Assembly: GCA_040219575.1 (NCBI GenBank)
Contig: JAVJSD010000046.1
Span: 1 to 64,000, forward strand
Direction: 5' to 3'
DNA from: JAVJSD01 sp040219575
GTDB lineage: Bacteria; Planctomycetota; Planctomycetia; Pirellulales; Pirellulaceae
Length of the DNA stretch: 64,000 nt
The notes under the pieces were generated by a model. It was not told the origin of the DNA and searched no databases. It saw only the letters and a list, made by a program, of their open reading frames with translations. Shown piece by piece: positions 46,916-55,514 of the stretch. Every line of letters begins with the position of its first letter. The first letter of the stretch is position 1. Both the position numbers and the translations under genes were made by a program.

Positions 46916-47422
46916 ATGGACGTTCCCTGGGAGTTTCTGGAGATGGTGGCCCGACTGGCCTTGGCGGCCGTCGCGGGGAGCGCCCTGGGGTGGGAGCGCG
47001 AATGGCACGAGAAACCGGCGGGACTGCGGACCCACATGCTGGTCTCGCTGGGCGCCGCGGCGTTCATGGTGGCGGCGTTGGAGTACACCCACGCCGATGC
47101 CGGAAACGACGGCGCGTTGCGGCTCGATCCGCTGCGGGTCGTGTCGGGCATCGTCGGGGGTGTTGGCTTCCTCGGCGCGGGCTCAATCATCCGCAGTCGG
47201 GGCTCGGTGGAAGGCATCACCACGGCGGCGAGCATTTGGCTGGCGGCCGCCATTGGCACCATCAGCGGTCTGGGATTTTACGCATTGGCCCTCACGGCCG
47301 GAGCGATGGGGTTCGTCATTCTCTTTTTCCTGGGCGTCGGTGAGCGGAAGGTGCTGAAGCGTTTTGGCCGCACCGACCACGAGAAGCTTGATGGCGAACG
47401 ACGGGAACCGCCATCCGATTAG
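46916..47422 (+). CDS. MgtC/SapB-family membrane protein
   Basis: 168 residues. Hydrophobic segments at about 10-27, 38-57, 68-88, 97-115 and 118-138. The family signature is present as GWEREWHEKPAGLRTHMLVS near 25-44 and GIVGGVGFLGAGSII near 78-92. The C-terminal domain is short and basic. MgtC-like proteins affect growth at low magnesium and ATP synthase; the SapB-type members are less well known. Confidence 0.88.
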   Translation: MDVPWEFLEMVARLALAAVAGSALGWEREWHEKPAGLRTHMLVSLGAAAFMVAALEYTHADAGNDGALRLDPLRVVSGIVGGVGFLGAGSIIRSRGSVEGITTAASIWLAAAIGTISGLGFYALALTAGAMGFVILFFLGVGERKVLKRFGRTDHEKLDGERREPPSD

Positions 47423-47654
47423 CCACAGGCGCAGTCAATTCCGCGACAGTTCGAGTGGGGGCTGATTCTGGCGCCGGCGACCGCGTCGAAAATTCGCCGC
47501 AACCCAAACCCCCACTCTTGTTGCACTTACCCTACCGCTCGAGCCGGCTCGCACCAACCGAAACGTGATCGGCGTGGTGTTTGCTTGCATGTTGGGTGTT
47601 AACTTTGGTACACAGGGGTTAACCGGGGGCGGCGCAAGACACAGGGAGTCGACC

Positions 47655-48245
47655 ATGAAACGCGTTCTACTTACCGCCGCAGCTCTCCTGTTGTTCGTCA
47701 GCTCCGCGTCGGCCCAATTCGGCGGCGATCCCCTCACCTGGTCGGTCGCCCAGCAGCGTGCCTGGTTGCGATCACAAATTGCCGCCAGCGTCGCCGATCC
47801 GGACGCGCTTCGCGATGCGGTGGAGAAACTCGGCCGCATGTCCGACGCGCAAGTCCTGGCGCTCGTTGAAGCCCGAACGCGAGCCGTTCGTGAGCAGGCC
47901 TATCGGGAAGCGCTGGCCCGTCAGTATCAGGCCAATGGCTACGGTCGCGGGGTGGTCGGCTATCGACCGATCATCACGACGCTGCCGCAGGGCGCCAGTT
48001 TGTCCGCCGGGGCGGTGGTTTCTCCGGATCGGCGCTATGTGCGGATCAACGCCACGCCGTTTTTCTCGAGCATCGGCCCCGTCCGCACATTCAACATGTA
48101 CAACGGCCAAACGCGCGTCTACAACCCGAACATCTACCAGCCCTACTCGACGCCGCTCTATACGGGCCAGCCGCAGAACAACAACTCGCAACCGCGGATG
48201 CGAAGCTGGTACGACGGCGTGCGGACCCACTACAGCTATCGATAG
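47655..48245 (+). CDS. Secreted protein of unknown function
   Basis: 196 residues from ATG 47655. Signal peptide ends near SSASA|QF. The body has a Gln/Arg-rich helix (about 30-90) and a beta-rich segment IITTLPQGASLSAGAVVSPD and RRYVRINATPFFSSIG that looks conserved among planctomycete secreted proteins. C-terminus is Tyr/Asn/Gln-rich. No enzymatic motif. Confidence 0.75.
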   Translation: MKRVLLTAAALLLFVSSASAQFGGDPLTWSVAQQRAWLRSQIAASVADPDALRDAVEKLGRMSDAQVLALVEARTRAVREQAYREALARQYQANGYGRGVVGYRPIITTLPQGASLSAGAVVSPDRRYVRINATPFFSSIGPVRTFNMYNGQTRVYNPNIYQPYSTPLYTGQPQNNNSQPRMRSWYDGVRTHYSYR

Positions 48246-48589
48246 TGGGACGGCGTGATACAGACTTCGCGACTGCTCGCCAGCCGAGCGCTCCCAACGC
48301 GATGGCCGGCACTCCATCCGGCGCGGGCTTCCTCGGCGGAATTCAAGAAAACACGGTGTTTTGCTCCCATACGGTGTATCTTCCGCCGGGCATCCTCCTT
48401 CTGAGCGACCACGGTTAGCGACGCGTGGTGGGCGGCCGCCAGAGCGTTGACCGTCGCTATTTTCTTCCCATTTCGGGAGCGGCAGATTACTCTCGGTAGG
48501 GGAGGCCGGCGACATGTGATCCGGCGCCATTGCTCGTCGTCGGACGCGTCCGACGATGGGCGAGCATCGAAACACCATGGGAGATGAAT
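48246..48589. other. Intergenic stretch with upstream hairpin
   Basis: Holds an imperfect hairpin near 48531-48567 (TGCTCGTCGTCGGACG with CGTCCGACGATGGGCGAGCA) about 25 bases before the next start. It may affect expression of that gene. No gene here. Confidence 0.4.
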
Positions 48590-49462
48590 ATGTTGTTGTC
48601 GCCGCATCGTATCGGGTACTGGAGTCTGACGTTCGTGGCGGTGGTGCTGGCGGCTCGCGGGCTACAGGCCGCGGAGGGCGCGACGCCCGTCTTTCCCTTG
48701 CCGTCGGAGGCGGAGCAAAAGATCCACGAAGCGCTCACCCAACCCACTTCCCTGGAGTTCATCGAAACCCCGTTGTCGGATGTCGTCGATTTCCTCAAGG
48801 ACCACCACCAGATCAATATCGAACTCTCCACGACGCCTCTGGACGCCGTGGGCATCGGCAGCGACACGCCGATCACGCGCAATCTGAAGGGTCTTCCGCT
48901 CGCCAGCGGGTTGCGTTTGATGCTTCGCGATCTCGATCTGACGTACGTCGTGCAAGACGATGTGCTGCTGATCACCACGTCTGAGGCCGCGTCGAAGATG
49001 GTCGAACTGCGCGTCTACGATGTTTCGGCGATGCTGGGCCCTGGCGACTCGTCGGAGACATTGGGCCGCACGTTGGAAGCGGCTTTCGCGCCCCCACGCG
49101 GAGTGGTCAACGAGCAAGAAGTCTTTGCGACTCCCGATAGCCACTTAACCGGCCGCGGCGGCGAGGCCGCCCGAGTGATCACCGCTTATCGCAACCTGCT
49201 GTTGATTCGCGACAATCCCCAGGGGCACCGGCAAATCGCGCGCGCCTTGACGGCTATTGGTCAGGGACTTTCCACCCCCGAGCCAGTAAGTGCTATAATC
49301 AAGCCCGCGACGACCCCGGACAGTTCGACGGATCCGATGGGGACGCCGCCCGCCGGCGACAGCAACAAAGACAGCAGCGAAGACAGCAACGCAGCAGACA
49401 GCAACGCAGCAGACAGCAGCGCAGCAGACAGCAAGGCGCCGCCGGCGGCGGACAAGCCGTAA
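48590..49462 (+). CDS. Secreted secretin-N-like (STN) domain protein
   Basis: 290 residues. ATG 48590 chosen over 48584 because GGGAG then lies 7 bases upstream. Signal peptide (about 1-26, ending LQAAEG) is followed by a domain with SLEFIETPLSDVVDFLKDHH, INIELSTTPLDAVGIG and LTYVVQDDVLLITTSEAASK. This is the STN/secretin N-terminal pattern seen in many planctomycete proteins. The C-terminal 45 residues are a low-complexity Asp/Ser/Ala repeat (SNAADSNAADSSAADSKA). No secretin barrel is present, so it is a free-standing periplasmic protein. Confidence 0.75.
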   Translation: MLLSPHRIGYWSLTFVAVVLAARGLQAAEGATPVFPLPSEAEQKIHEALTQPTSLEFIETPLSDVVDFLKDHHQINIELSTTPLDAVGIGSDTPITRNLKGLPLASGLRLMLRDLDLTYVVQDDVLLITTSEAASKMVELRVYDVSAMLGPGDSSETLGRTLEAAFAPPRGVVNEQEVFATPDSHLTGRGGEAARVITAYRNLLLIRDNPQGHRQIARALTAIGQGLSTPEPVSAIIKPATTPDSSTDPMGTPPAGDSNKDSSEDSNAADSNAADSSAADSKAPPAADKP

Positions 49463-49510
49463 TCCCAGGGGTCGAAGGTCGGTGAAGTCGTCGACTCTCG
49501 ACGACGCGCC

Positions 49511-49993
49511 ATGACGAAACGCAAGACGCCAGAGCCCCTGCCGCACGTCGGTTGGCGCGAGTGGGTGGCGCTGCCGGAGTTGGATGTGCCGGCGGTGAAG
49601 GCCAAAGTCGATACCGGGGCGCGGTCGTCCTCGCTGCATGCGTTCGCCTTGCGAGAGTTCGAGCGGGACGGGAAGCGGATGTTGTCGTTCACGGTTCATC
49701 CCCTGCAGCGCGAATCGCGGACCACGATTACGACGGAAGCCGAGTTGCTGGAGTATCGCCACGTCCGCAGCAGCAGCGGGCATCACACGCGGCGTCCCGT
49801 GATTCTGACTCCGGTCGAACTCTTCGGACGCCGCTGGACGATCGAACTGACGCTCGCCAGCCGCGACGAAATGGGATTTCGCATGCTGTTGGGACGCCAA
49901 GCGGTGCGAGGACGATTTCTGGTCGACCCCGCGCGGTCGTACCTGGGCGGTGAGCCCACCAGCGTCCGCAAACCGCGCAAAAAAGAGCAATAG
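49511..49993 (+). CDS. Retropepsin-like protein (RimK-associated family)
   Basis: 160 residues. Aspartic-protease motif VDTGARSSSLHAF (Asp34) and C-terminal FRMLLGRQAVRGRFLVDP are the signature of the bacterial retropepsin-like family often fused to or next to RimK-type ligases. No RimK gene is beside it here; the neighbours are the STN protein (48 bases upstream) and a porin. It may cleave a peptide or remove modified residues. Confidence 0.8.
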   Translation: MTKRKTPEPLPHVGWREWVALPELDVPAVKAKVDTGARSSSLHAFALREFERDGKRMLSFTVHPLQRESRTTITTEAELLEYRHVRSSSGHHTRRPVILTPVELFGRRWTIELTLASRDEMGFRMLLGRQAVRGRFLVDPARSYLGGEPTSVRKPRKKEQ

Positions 49994-50381
49994 CCCGCCC
50001 GTTTTGACGCCTCCGCCCGCGGCGATTCGGTTCACGGACTTCCACGGCCGGCGTCCTCGCTCGTGAGAATCTGGGGACTCTTGGGCGCTGCGGAGGTTTC
50101 GCATCTGCGTCACTGATCTGGCGTTCCCCCCTGAGTTCTGGTAATTGGGGCGATCTTGTCAGATCTTGCGAGTCAGCAAACGGTTACCGCCTGTTCCACG
50201 TTTCTTGGATTTTCATCGTATAACGGTTCGAGAATTCCTAGAGCCCCACGGCGACGACGATGACGTCGTTTCGGTTGACGCCCAGGCGGGCAATAGGTGG
50301 ACACGCAGTCGGCGGACCCGGGCGCGCGGCGCTCGACACCTGACGGTTGTGTGGTTTGCGAGGCACTCTAGGAGACAAAGA
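49994..50381. promoter_or_regulatory. Upstream region of the porin gene
   Basis: Gene-free. TATAAC at 50219-50224 could be a -10 box, but the -35 is not convincing. A GATCTTGTCAGATCTT motif at about 50152-50167 is a possible operator. Confidence 0.25.
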
Positions 50382-51617
50382 ATGACACGCACAGGGAAAC
50401 ACACCCTGGCCATGTTGGCGGCGCTGATTGTCGTCGCCGGCAATGCGCCCACGGTCAGCGCCCAGGACGAGCGAGGCTACTTGTTCCCCAACACGCCCCT
50501 CGGCATCGACTTCAACGGTTGGATCTCCAACGGATACACTTACAACTCGGATGAACCGCCCAGCCGGTACAACGGACCGATGTCGTTCAACGACCGTGAC
50601 GACGAGTGGCAATTGAATCAGTTGTACTTCGTGATGCAACGCGAGATCGACACGTCGGAGAACATGATCGACATCGGCGGTCGAATGGACTTCATCTACG
50701 GCACCGACTCCCGCTTCACCAAGGCCGTCGGCCTCGAGCTGAATCAAGACGGCACGCCGGGCCTGAATGCGGGACAACGCTTCTACCAGATGGCGTTTCC
50801 ACAGTTCTACACCGAACTCGGCATCGGCGATCTCTCGATCAAGGCGGGCCACTTCTACACGATCATCGGCTACGAAACCGTCACCGCCCCCGACAACTTC
50901 TTCTACTCGCACGCCTACACCATGCAGTACGGCGAGCCGTTCACGCACACCGGCGTGCTGACTTCGTTGGCGCTGACCGACAACCTGACGTTGATGAACG
51001 GCATCCACCTCGGGTGGGACATCTTCAACGTGAATAACACCGCGCCGGCTTTCGCCAACCGCGGTTCGTATCTCGGCGGCGTGAACATGGCGATGATGGA
51101 CGGCCTGGTCAACCTGGCCGTCACCGGCACCGCCGGCAACGAGCTGGATGCCAGTGGAGTCAACTACCAGAGCCGGACGCTGATCAGCGTCGTCGCCACC
51201 ACCCAACTCACCGACAACATTCAGTCGGTGATTCAGAGCGACATCGGGCGGCAGTTGGGCGGCAGCGGCGTCACTCCAGGACGCAACGCCGAGTGGTACG
51301 GCGTCAACAGCTACCTGTTCATGCAGCTCACCGACACCGTCAAAGGCGGCCTGCGCTGCGAATGGTTCCGTGACGACGACGGCGCTCGCGTGGCGGGCGT
51401 CGGCAACGGCAATCCCTCGGGCGTCGGCGGATTCGCCGGCGACTTCTACGAGGTCTCGGCCGGTGTGAACTGGTCGCCGCTCGGGAACTTGATCGTTCGG
51501 CCGGAGATGCGCTGGGACTGGTACGACCCGGCCGCCGGCATCGCCGCCCGCCCCTTCAACGACGGAATGCGAGGCGGCATGTTCACCAGCGCCGTGGACG
51601 CAATTCTGTTGTGGTAA
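50382..51617 (+). CDS. Outer-membrane beta-barrel porin (BBP2-like)
   Basis: 411 residues from ATG 50382 with AGGAGA upstream. Signal peptide (about 1-27, PTVSA|QD). The rest is long alternating beta-strands rich in Asn, Gly and aromatics, for example FNGWISNGYTYN, GYETVTAPDNFFYSHAYTM, GVNWSPLGNLIVRPEMRWD, and a last strand ending AILLW. This layout fits the OmpL-like porin family found in planctomycetes. A strong terminator follows. Confidence 0.85.
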   Translation: MTRTGKHTLAMLAALIVVAGNAPTVSAQDERGYLFPNTPLGIDFNGWISNGYTYNSDEPPSRYNGPMSFNDRDDEWQLNQLYFVMQREIDTSENMIDIGGRMDFIYGTDSRFTKAVGLELNQDGTPGLNAGQRFYQMAFPQFYTELGIGDLSIKAGHFYTIIGYETVTAPDNFFYSHAYTMQYGEPFTHTGVLTSLALTDNLTLMNGIHLGWDIFNVNNTAPAFANRGSYLGGVNMAMMDGLVNLAVTGTAGNELDASGVNYQSRTLISVVATTQLTDNIQSVIQSDIGRQLGGSGVTPGRNAEWYGVNSYLFMQLTDTVKGGLRCEWFRDDDGARVAGVGNGNPSGVGGFAGDFYEVSAGVNWSPLGNLIVRPEMRWDWYDPAAGIAARPFNDGMRGGMFTSAVDAILLW

Positions 51618-51656
51618 GAAGGAATGAAAAGTAAGGTGACCCGCAAGGTTGTGAAC

Positions 51657-51687
51657 GTCGCCCTCGATCGAGGGCGGCGTTTTTTTA
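51657..51687 (+). terminator. Intrinsic terminator of the porin gene
   Basis: 18-base perfect palindrome CGCCCTCGATCGAGGGCG at 51659-51676, then GCG and seven T. It lies 40 bases after the porin stop. Confidence 0.9.
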
Positions 51688-51720
51688 TGGCGAGCCAGGA
51701 ACGAACGCCGCTCGATGTCG

Positions 51721-54057
51721 CTACGGCTTGACAACCGTTAGTGTGATGGGCAATTCGTTGCTGGTGACGGTCGAGTTTTCGTCGTCCGGTTTGGCGAGCG
51801 TCGTGGCCAGCAGTCGCACGTCTTTCAGTTGCCCCGGCTTGGCGGCGGCCGGAAAGCGAATCGCGAATTCGAAGTCGCTCTTGTCGGCGGGTACTTCCAG
51901 CTTCGGCGCCGGGTAGCCCGCGGGCAAGCCGACGAGCGTCAACGTCGCCGGGCCGGTGACGCCTTCCTTACGGAGGAGCGTCCCCTTGAGGACGCCGGTC
52001 TCGCCCCCGTCGCCCGCGATGGCCTTGATCTTGGCCTCGCTTGCGAGCGCGAGTTCAACCGCCCGTTTCGCATTCAGGCGGCGCACCGGCGTGGCGGCGC
52101 TCGCCAGGACCGTTTTTCCGTCGGGGGCCAAAAGTTCTCCGATCAGGGCCACACTCCAAGGTCGTTGCGGCAGGTCGTTGGGCGCCGCGAGCCGGACTTC
52201 GGCCTGGTCGGCGTCGGGCGCCAACTCCACCGCCTTTTCCAGTCGCAGCGTCTTGCCTTCGTCTTCCACCATCACGTCGCGCCGCCCTTGCTTGACCGTT
52301 TTCTGCGGCGGCGTCTGCGTGGTGACCAGCCGCAGGCGGACCTTGCCCTGGGCATCGTTGGTGCGGTCGATCGTCACCGACAACGGCGTCGAACCGCCCA
52401 GCAGCAGCACATCCTGATCGGCGTCTCCGCTCCAGGCGAGACGAATGGGGACCGCCGGCGCGGCCGCCACGGCGATCTGTTCGCGCAGCCACGGTTGACG
52501 TCGCGCGGCGTCGAAATCCTCCAACAAGACGGGAACCTCGATCGACCGCTGGCCCTCTTTGGCGATCGCGGTAATCCTGGCGACGCCGCAGTTCGAAGCG
52601 GAATCGTCGGCCGTCAGGGCGATCAAACCAAGCGAGTCGCCGGCAGCGATCTCTGCGTCGTGGGCGGTTACGCCCTCGGGCAAGCCCGAAAACTGCAAAC
52701 GAATGGGGCCTTTGGCGCCGTTTCGCTTGACTTCGACCTGCAACACCTGCGAACCACCTGCGGGCACATTGACGGCCGCCTCGCTGGTCGTCACGGTGGG
52801 TTTCGCGGCGTCGCCTTCCTCGACGAGCAGGCGGTAGACGAACTCGGGACCGCCGTCGCCGCGCAGATCGCTGAGAGCGATCGCCAACCTGGTTTCGCCC
52901 TTGGGCACGGTCACTTCCACGCCTGGATCCGAGGTGCCGGGACGATCGTCGCTCTGCGCGAGTTGCTGCCCCGCGGCGCGCTTGACGCTCAGCACGCCGT
53001 CGAGCGGCGAGCCAGCCCGGTCCGCCAGCACGTCGATGCGCAGCTTGGCGCCTTCCCGGACTTTCAAATGGTAGACGTCCTGCTGGCCTTTGGTGGAAAT
53101 CCGACCGCTCACCGCGACCGGCGCGGACGGCAACTCTTGGGGCCCGCCGTCGCTGGCGGAAGTCTCAAGCAATTCCGTCGCCTGGCTGACAATCAGCGTG
53201 GGCCGCGCGCCGGTGAACCCTGCGAACCGGGCGACGTCGACCGGCGCGAAGCCTCCTTCGGACGGCGGCGTGATCTTCAATGCGGCGTCGTCTCCAAGAC
53301 TGCTGGACACGAACGACAAGGAAGTTGGCTTTGCAGGTGCGGCGGCCAGGGGGAAGAGAATATCGGCAAAGTGCAGGTCGCCGACTTTGAGGCGGAAGTA
53401 ACCGGGCGCCTTCCCGCGATACAACCGGTCGTGCAACTCGATCGTGTATCGCCCGTCGGACGGCAACACGATCTGGCACCGGGCGTCGCCGCCGATGACG
53501 CCCAGCGGTGGACTCCAGGCGACCTGCGCGCCGTGGGCGTCGTAGAGCCGAACAACCGGCTCCAATGGAGAACCAAGACGCTTCGCCTCCACGTCCAACA
53601 GAACTCGCTGGCCTTTCTTCCCTTGAAACGTGGAAGTCAGGATCTGGGGCCCCGTCACGCGGCCGTGCAGCGCGACCGGTAGTTTCTCGATCGTGTCCGT
53701 CATGGGTGACTGCACCAGCGCGTCGACGCCCAACAAGATGGGCGACGAGACTCCCTTGCCGCTGCAGACGCGCAGCGCGTAGATTCCCGGCGAGACGCCC
53801 TTGGCGACGGTGACCTCGGCCTCGATGCGCTTGTCGCTCGAACCGTCCTTGATGCGAATGTCGGTCGAGGGTGCATCCAGCAGCAACTGTGGATTGGGCG
53901 CCAAGTCGCGACCGTCGATCACCAGCGTCGTCGTGCCTCCCGCTTGCAGCCCGCGCAGGGAGACGTTTGTAATGACGGGCGCCGCCACGAGGCGGTCGGC
54001 GAGCAGCGCGAGAAGTGCGACGGCAAACGAGGTGCAGCAGATAACTCGGCGGGACAC
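51721..54057 (-). CDS. Large secreted multi-beta-domain protein (PPC-like)
   Basis: 778 residues. The open frame extends to an ATG at 54129, but that codon lies inside a terminator hairpin. GTG at 54057 with AGGAAG 6 bases upstream starts right at a signal peptide (about 1-25, ALLALLADRLVAA). It contains an IPT-like first domain (VITNVSLRGLQAGGTTTLVI), then repeated PPC-type domains with motifs such as QQDVYHLKVREGAKLRIDVL and GDARCQIVLPSDGRYTIELH. No protease domain. This type is common in planctomycetes, often near DUF1501 or cytochrome genes; the role is unknown. Confidence 0.82.
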   Translation of the reverse strand: MSRRVICCTSFAVALLALLADRLVAAPVITNVSLRGLQAGGTTTLVIDGRDLAPNPQLLLDAPSTDIRIKDGSSDKRIEAEVTVAKGVSPGIYALRVCSGKGVSSPILLGVDALVQSPMTDTIEKLPVALHGRVTGPQILTSTFQGKKGQRVLLDVEAKRLGSPLEPVVRLYDAHGAQVAWSPPLGVIGGDARCQIVLPSDGRYTIELHDRLYRGKAPGYFRLKVGDLHFADILFPLAAAPAKPTSLSFVSSSLGDDAALKITPPSEGGFAPVDVARFAGFTGARPTLIVSQATELLETSASDGGPQELPSAPVAVSGRISTKGQQDVYHLKVREGAKLRIDVLADRAGSPLDGVLSVKRAAGQQLAQSDDRPGTSDPGVEVTVPKGETRLAIALSDLRGDGGPEFVYRLLVEEGDAAKPTVTTSEAAVNVPAGGSQVLQVEVKRNGAKGPIRLQFSGLPEGVTAHDAEIAAGDSLGLIALTADDSASNCGVARITAIAKEGQRSIEVPVLLEDFDAARRQPWLREQIAVAAAPAVPIRLAWSGDADQDVLLLGGSTPLSVTIDRTNDAQGKVRLRLVTTQTPPQKTVKQGRRDVMVEDEGKTLRLEKAVELAPDADQAEVRLAAPNDLPQRPWSVALIGELLAPDGKTVLASAATPVRRLNAKRAVELALASEAKIKAIAGDGGETGVLKGTLLRKEGVTGPATLTLVGLPAGYPAPKLEVPADKSDFEFAIRFPAAAKPGQLKDVRLLATTLAKPDDENSTVTSNELPITLTVVKP

Positions 54058-54111
54058 GGCATTCTTCCTGGCGGGGGCGGAGAGCGAGGCACGCGATGTC
54101 GAGGCGGGCAA

Positions 54112-54150
54112 GAACAACAACACCGTCATCCGAGAGAGATGACGGTGTTG
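54112..54150 (-). terminator. Intrinsic terminator of the TPR/repeat protein gene
   Basis: Perfect 12-bp stem (CAACACCGTCAT at 54118-54129 with complement at 54139-54150), 9-base loop, and minus-strand tail TTGTTCTTG. It lies about 35 bases past the stop at 54184. Confidence 0.8.
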
Positions 54151-54183
54151 GGAGTGTTTCGTATTCCAGTCGCTAACCGAAAA

Positions 54184-55365
54184 TCAACCGGCGAAGGGGT
54201 CGTCGTCAGCAGCAGCACCGCCTGCGGGAGCGGCGCCGCCCGCGGGCGCCGGTGCACCGAAGGGATCGTCGCCGGCAGCGGGGGGATCGTCGCCAAATGG
54301 ATTATCCGCGGGCGCCGGAGCGCCGCCTGCGGGAGCGGGTGCACCACCGGCGGGCGCCGGGGCGCCGCCGGCAGGAGCCGGAGCGCCAAAGGGATCCGCG
54401 CCGCCAGCAGGAGCAGGAGCGCCGCCTGCGGGAGCCGGAGCACCAAAGGGATCCGCGCCGCCGGCAGGAGCAGGAGCGCCACCCGCCGGAGCCGGAGCAC
54501 CGAAGGGATCCGCACCGCCTGCGGGAGCAGGAGCACCGCCAGCCGGAGCCGGAGCACCGAAGGGATCCGCGCCGCCAGCGGGAGCGGGAGCGCCACCCGC
54601 CGGAGCCGGAGCACCAAAGGGATCCGCACCGCCTGCGGGAGCAGGAGCGCCGCCGGCCGGGGCCGGAGCGCCGAAGGGATCCGCACCGCCGGCAGGAGCG
54701 GGAGCGCCACCTGCGGGCGCCGGAGCGCCAAAGGGATCCGCGCCGCCTGCGGGCGCCGGTGCGCCAAAGGGATCCGTTCCGCCGGGTACGGGCGCCGGCA
54801 TTGGGCTGGGCATTGGCGACGGCATGGGATCCGCAGCAGCAGGATCATCGCCGAAAGGATCGGCGCCGCCGGTGGGCATCGGCAGTCCACTGGCGGGAGG
54901 CGTGCTGCGCAGCACATTTTGCTCCGCGGCTTCAAGTGTTTCGCGTCGAGTACGACTACGATCGCTGCGACGTTGCAGGGCGTCGAGCTGCGCCATCTGG
55001 CGATAACGCTCCAGTTTCAATCGGCCGGGGCCCTGGATGCGCTCCAAAGCGCGGCCGATGGAGGCGAGTTGTTCTTCCGCGTCGACTTCGAGCGTGGCGC
55101 CGCTCTCGAAATCGAGTTCCGCCTCGTCCGGGCGTCCCGTCATCTGATAGGTCAGGCCGCGGAAGTAATAGACGCGCGGGTCCTTGCTTCCCTCGTTGAT
55201 GGCGGTGGTGAAGTACCGGTGCGCCGTCTGGTAGTCGTTCTGGTAGAACGCATGAACGCCGCGCCCGTAGAGTTGCTCGAGAACATTATCTTGAGCCTGG
55301 ACGGCGGCCGTCGAAAAACCGAAGAGGCAGATGCCCGCGACGGCCAAAATCACTTGCCTGGCCAT
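54184..55365 (-). CDS. Secreted TPR protein with Gly/Ala/Pro/Asp repeat tail
   Basis: 393 residues. ATG 55365 preferred over 55386, because AAGGGAG sits 7 bases upstream. Signal peptide (about 1-24, STAAVQAQ), a TPR-like region (about 25-110, FYQNDYQTAHRYFTTAINEG), a charged helix (about 110-150), and then a long repeat tail. The tail has seven GGADPFGAPAPAGGAPAPA units, and their 57-base copies are very similar. The C-terminus switches to Asp-rich (GAAADDDPFAG). Such tails may act as flexible linkers or surface polymers. Confidence 0.85.
   Translation of the reverse strand: MARQVILAVAGICLFGFSTAAVQAQDNVLEQLYGRGVHAFYQNDYQTAHRYFTTAINEGSKDPRVYYFRGLTYQMTGRPDEAELDFESGATLEVDAEEQLASIGRALERIQGPGRLKLERYRQMAQLDALQRRSDRSRTRRETLEAAEQNVLRSTPPASGLPMPTGGADPFGDDPAAADPMPSPMPSPMPAPVPGGTDPFGAPAPAGGADPFGAPAPAGGAPAPAGGADPFGAPAPAGGAPAPAGGADPFGAPAPAGGAPAPAGGADPFGAPAPAGGAPAPAGGADPFGAPAPAGGAPAPAGGADPFGAPAPAGGAPAPAGGADPFGAPAPAGGAPAPAGGAPAPAGGAPAPADNPFGDDPPAAGDDPFGAPAPAGGAAPAGGAAADDDPFAG
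54388..54786. repeat. 57-bp tandem repeat inside the TPR protein gene
   Basis: Eight GGATCCG-containing copies, seven of them spaced at 57 bases (54388, 54445, 54502, 54559, 54616, 54673, 54730), each encoding 19 residues. A final copy at 54770 is spaced at 39 bases. The copies differ at third positions only. Confidence 0.85.
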
Positions 55366-55514
55366 GCAAGAGACTCCCTTGCTCATTGGATTCGCTCGTT
55401 GGATACGCGGCGGCTAAAGCGCCAGAAGACTTGTCCCGTAAGACGTTTATGATAGTTGGGCGGAAAAAACGTGGCAAGCATTTCCGCCTCGGGCGGCAAG
55501 AATAACGCAAGTCG

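Noticed and set aside
53944..55452. Plus-strand frame with Arg/Ser/Gly repeats
   Set aside because: The antisense image of the 57-bp repeat gene; no signal peptide or ribosome site.
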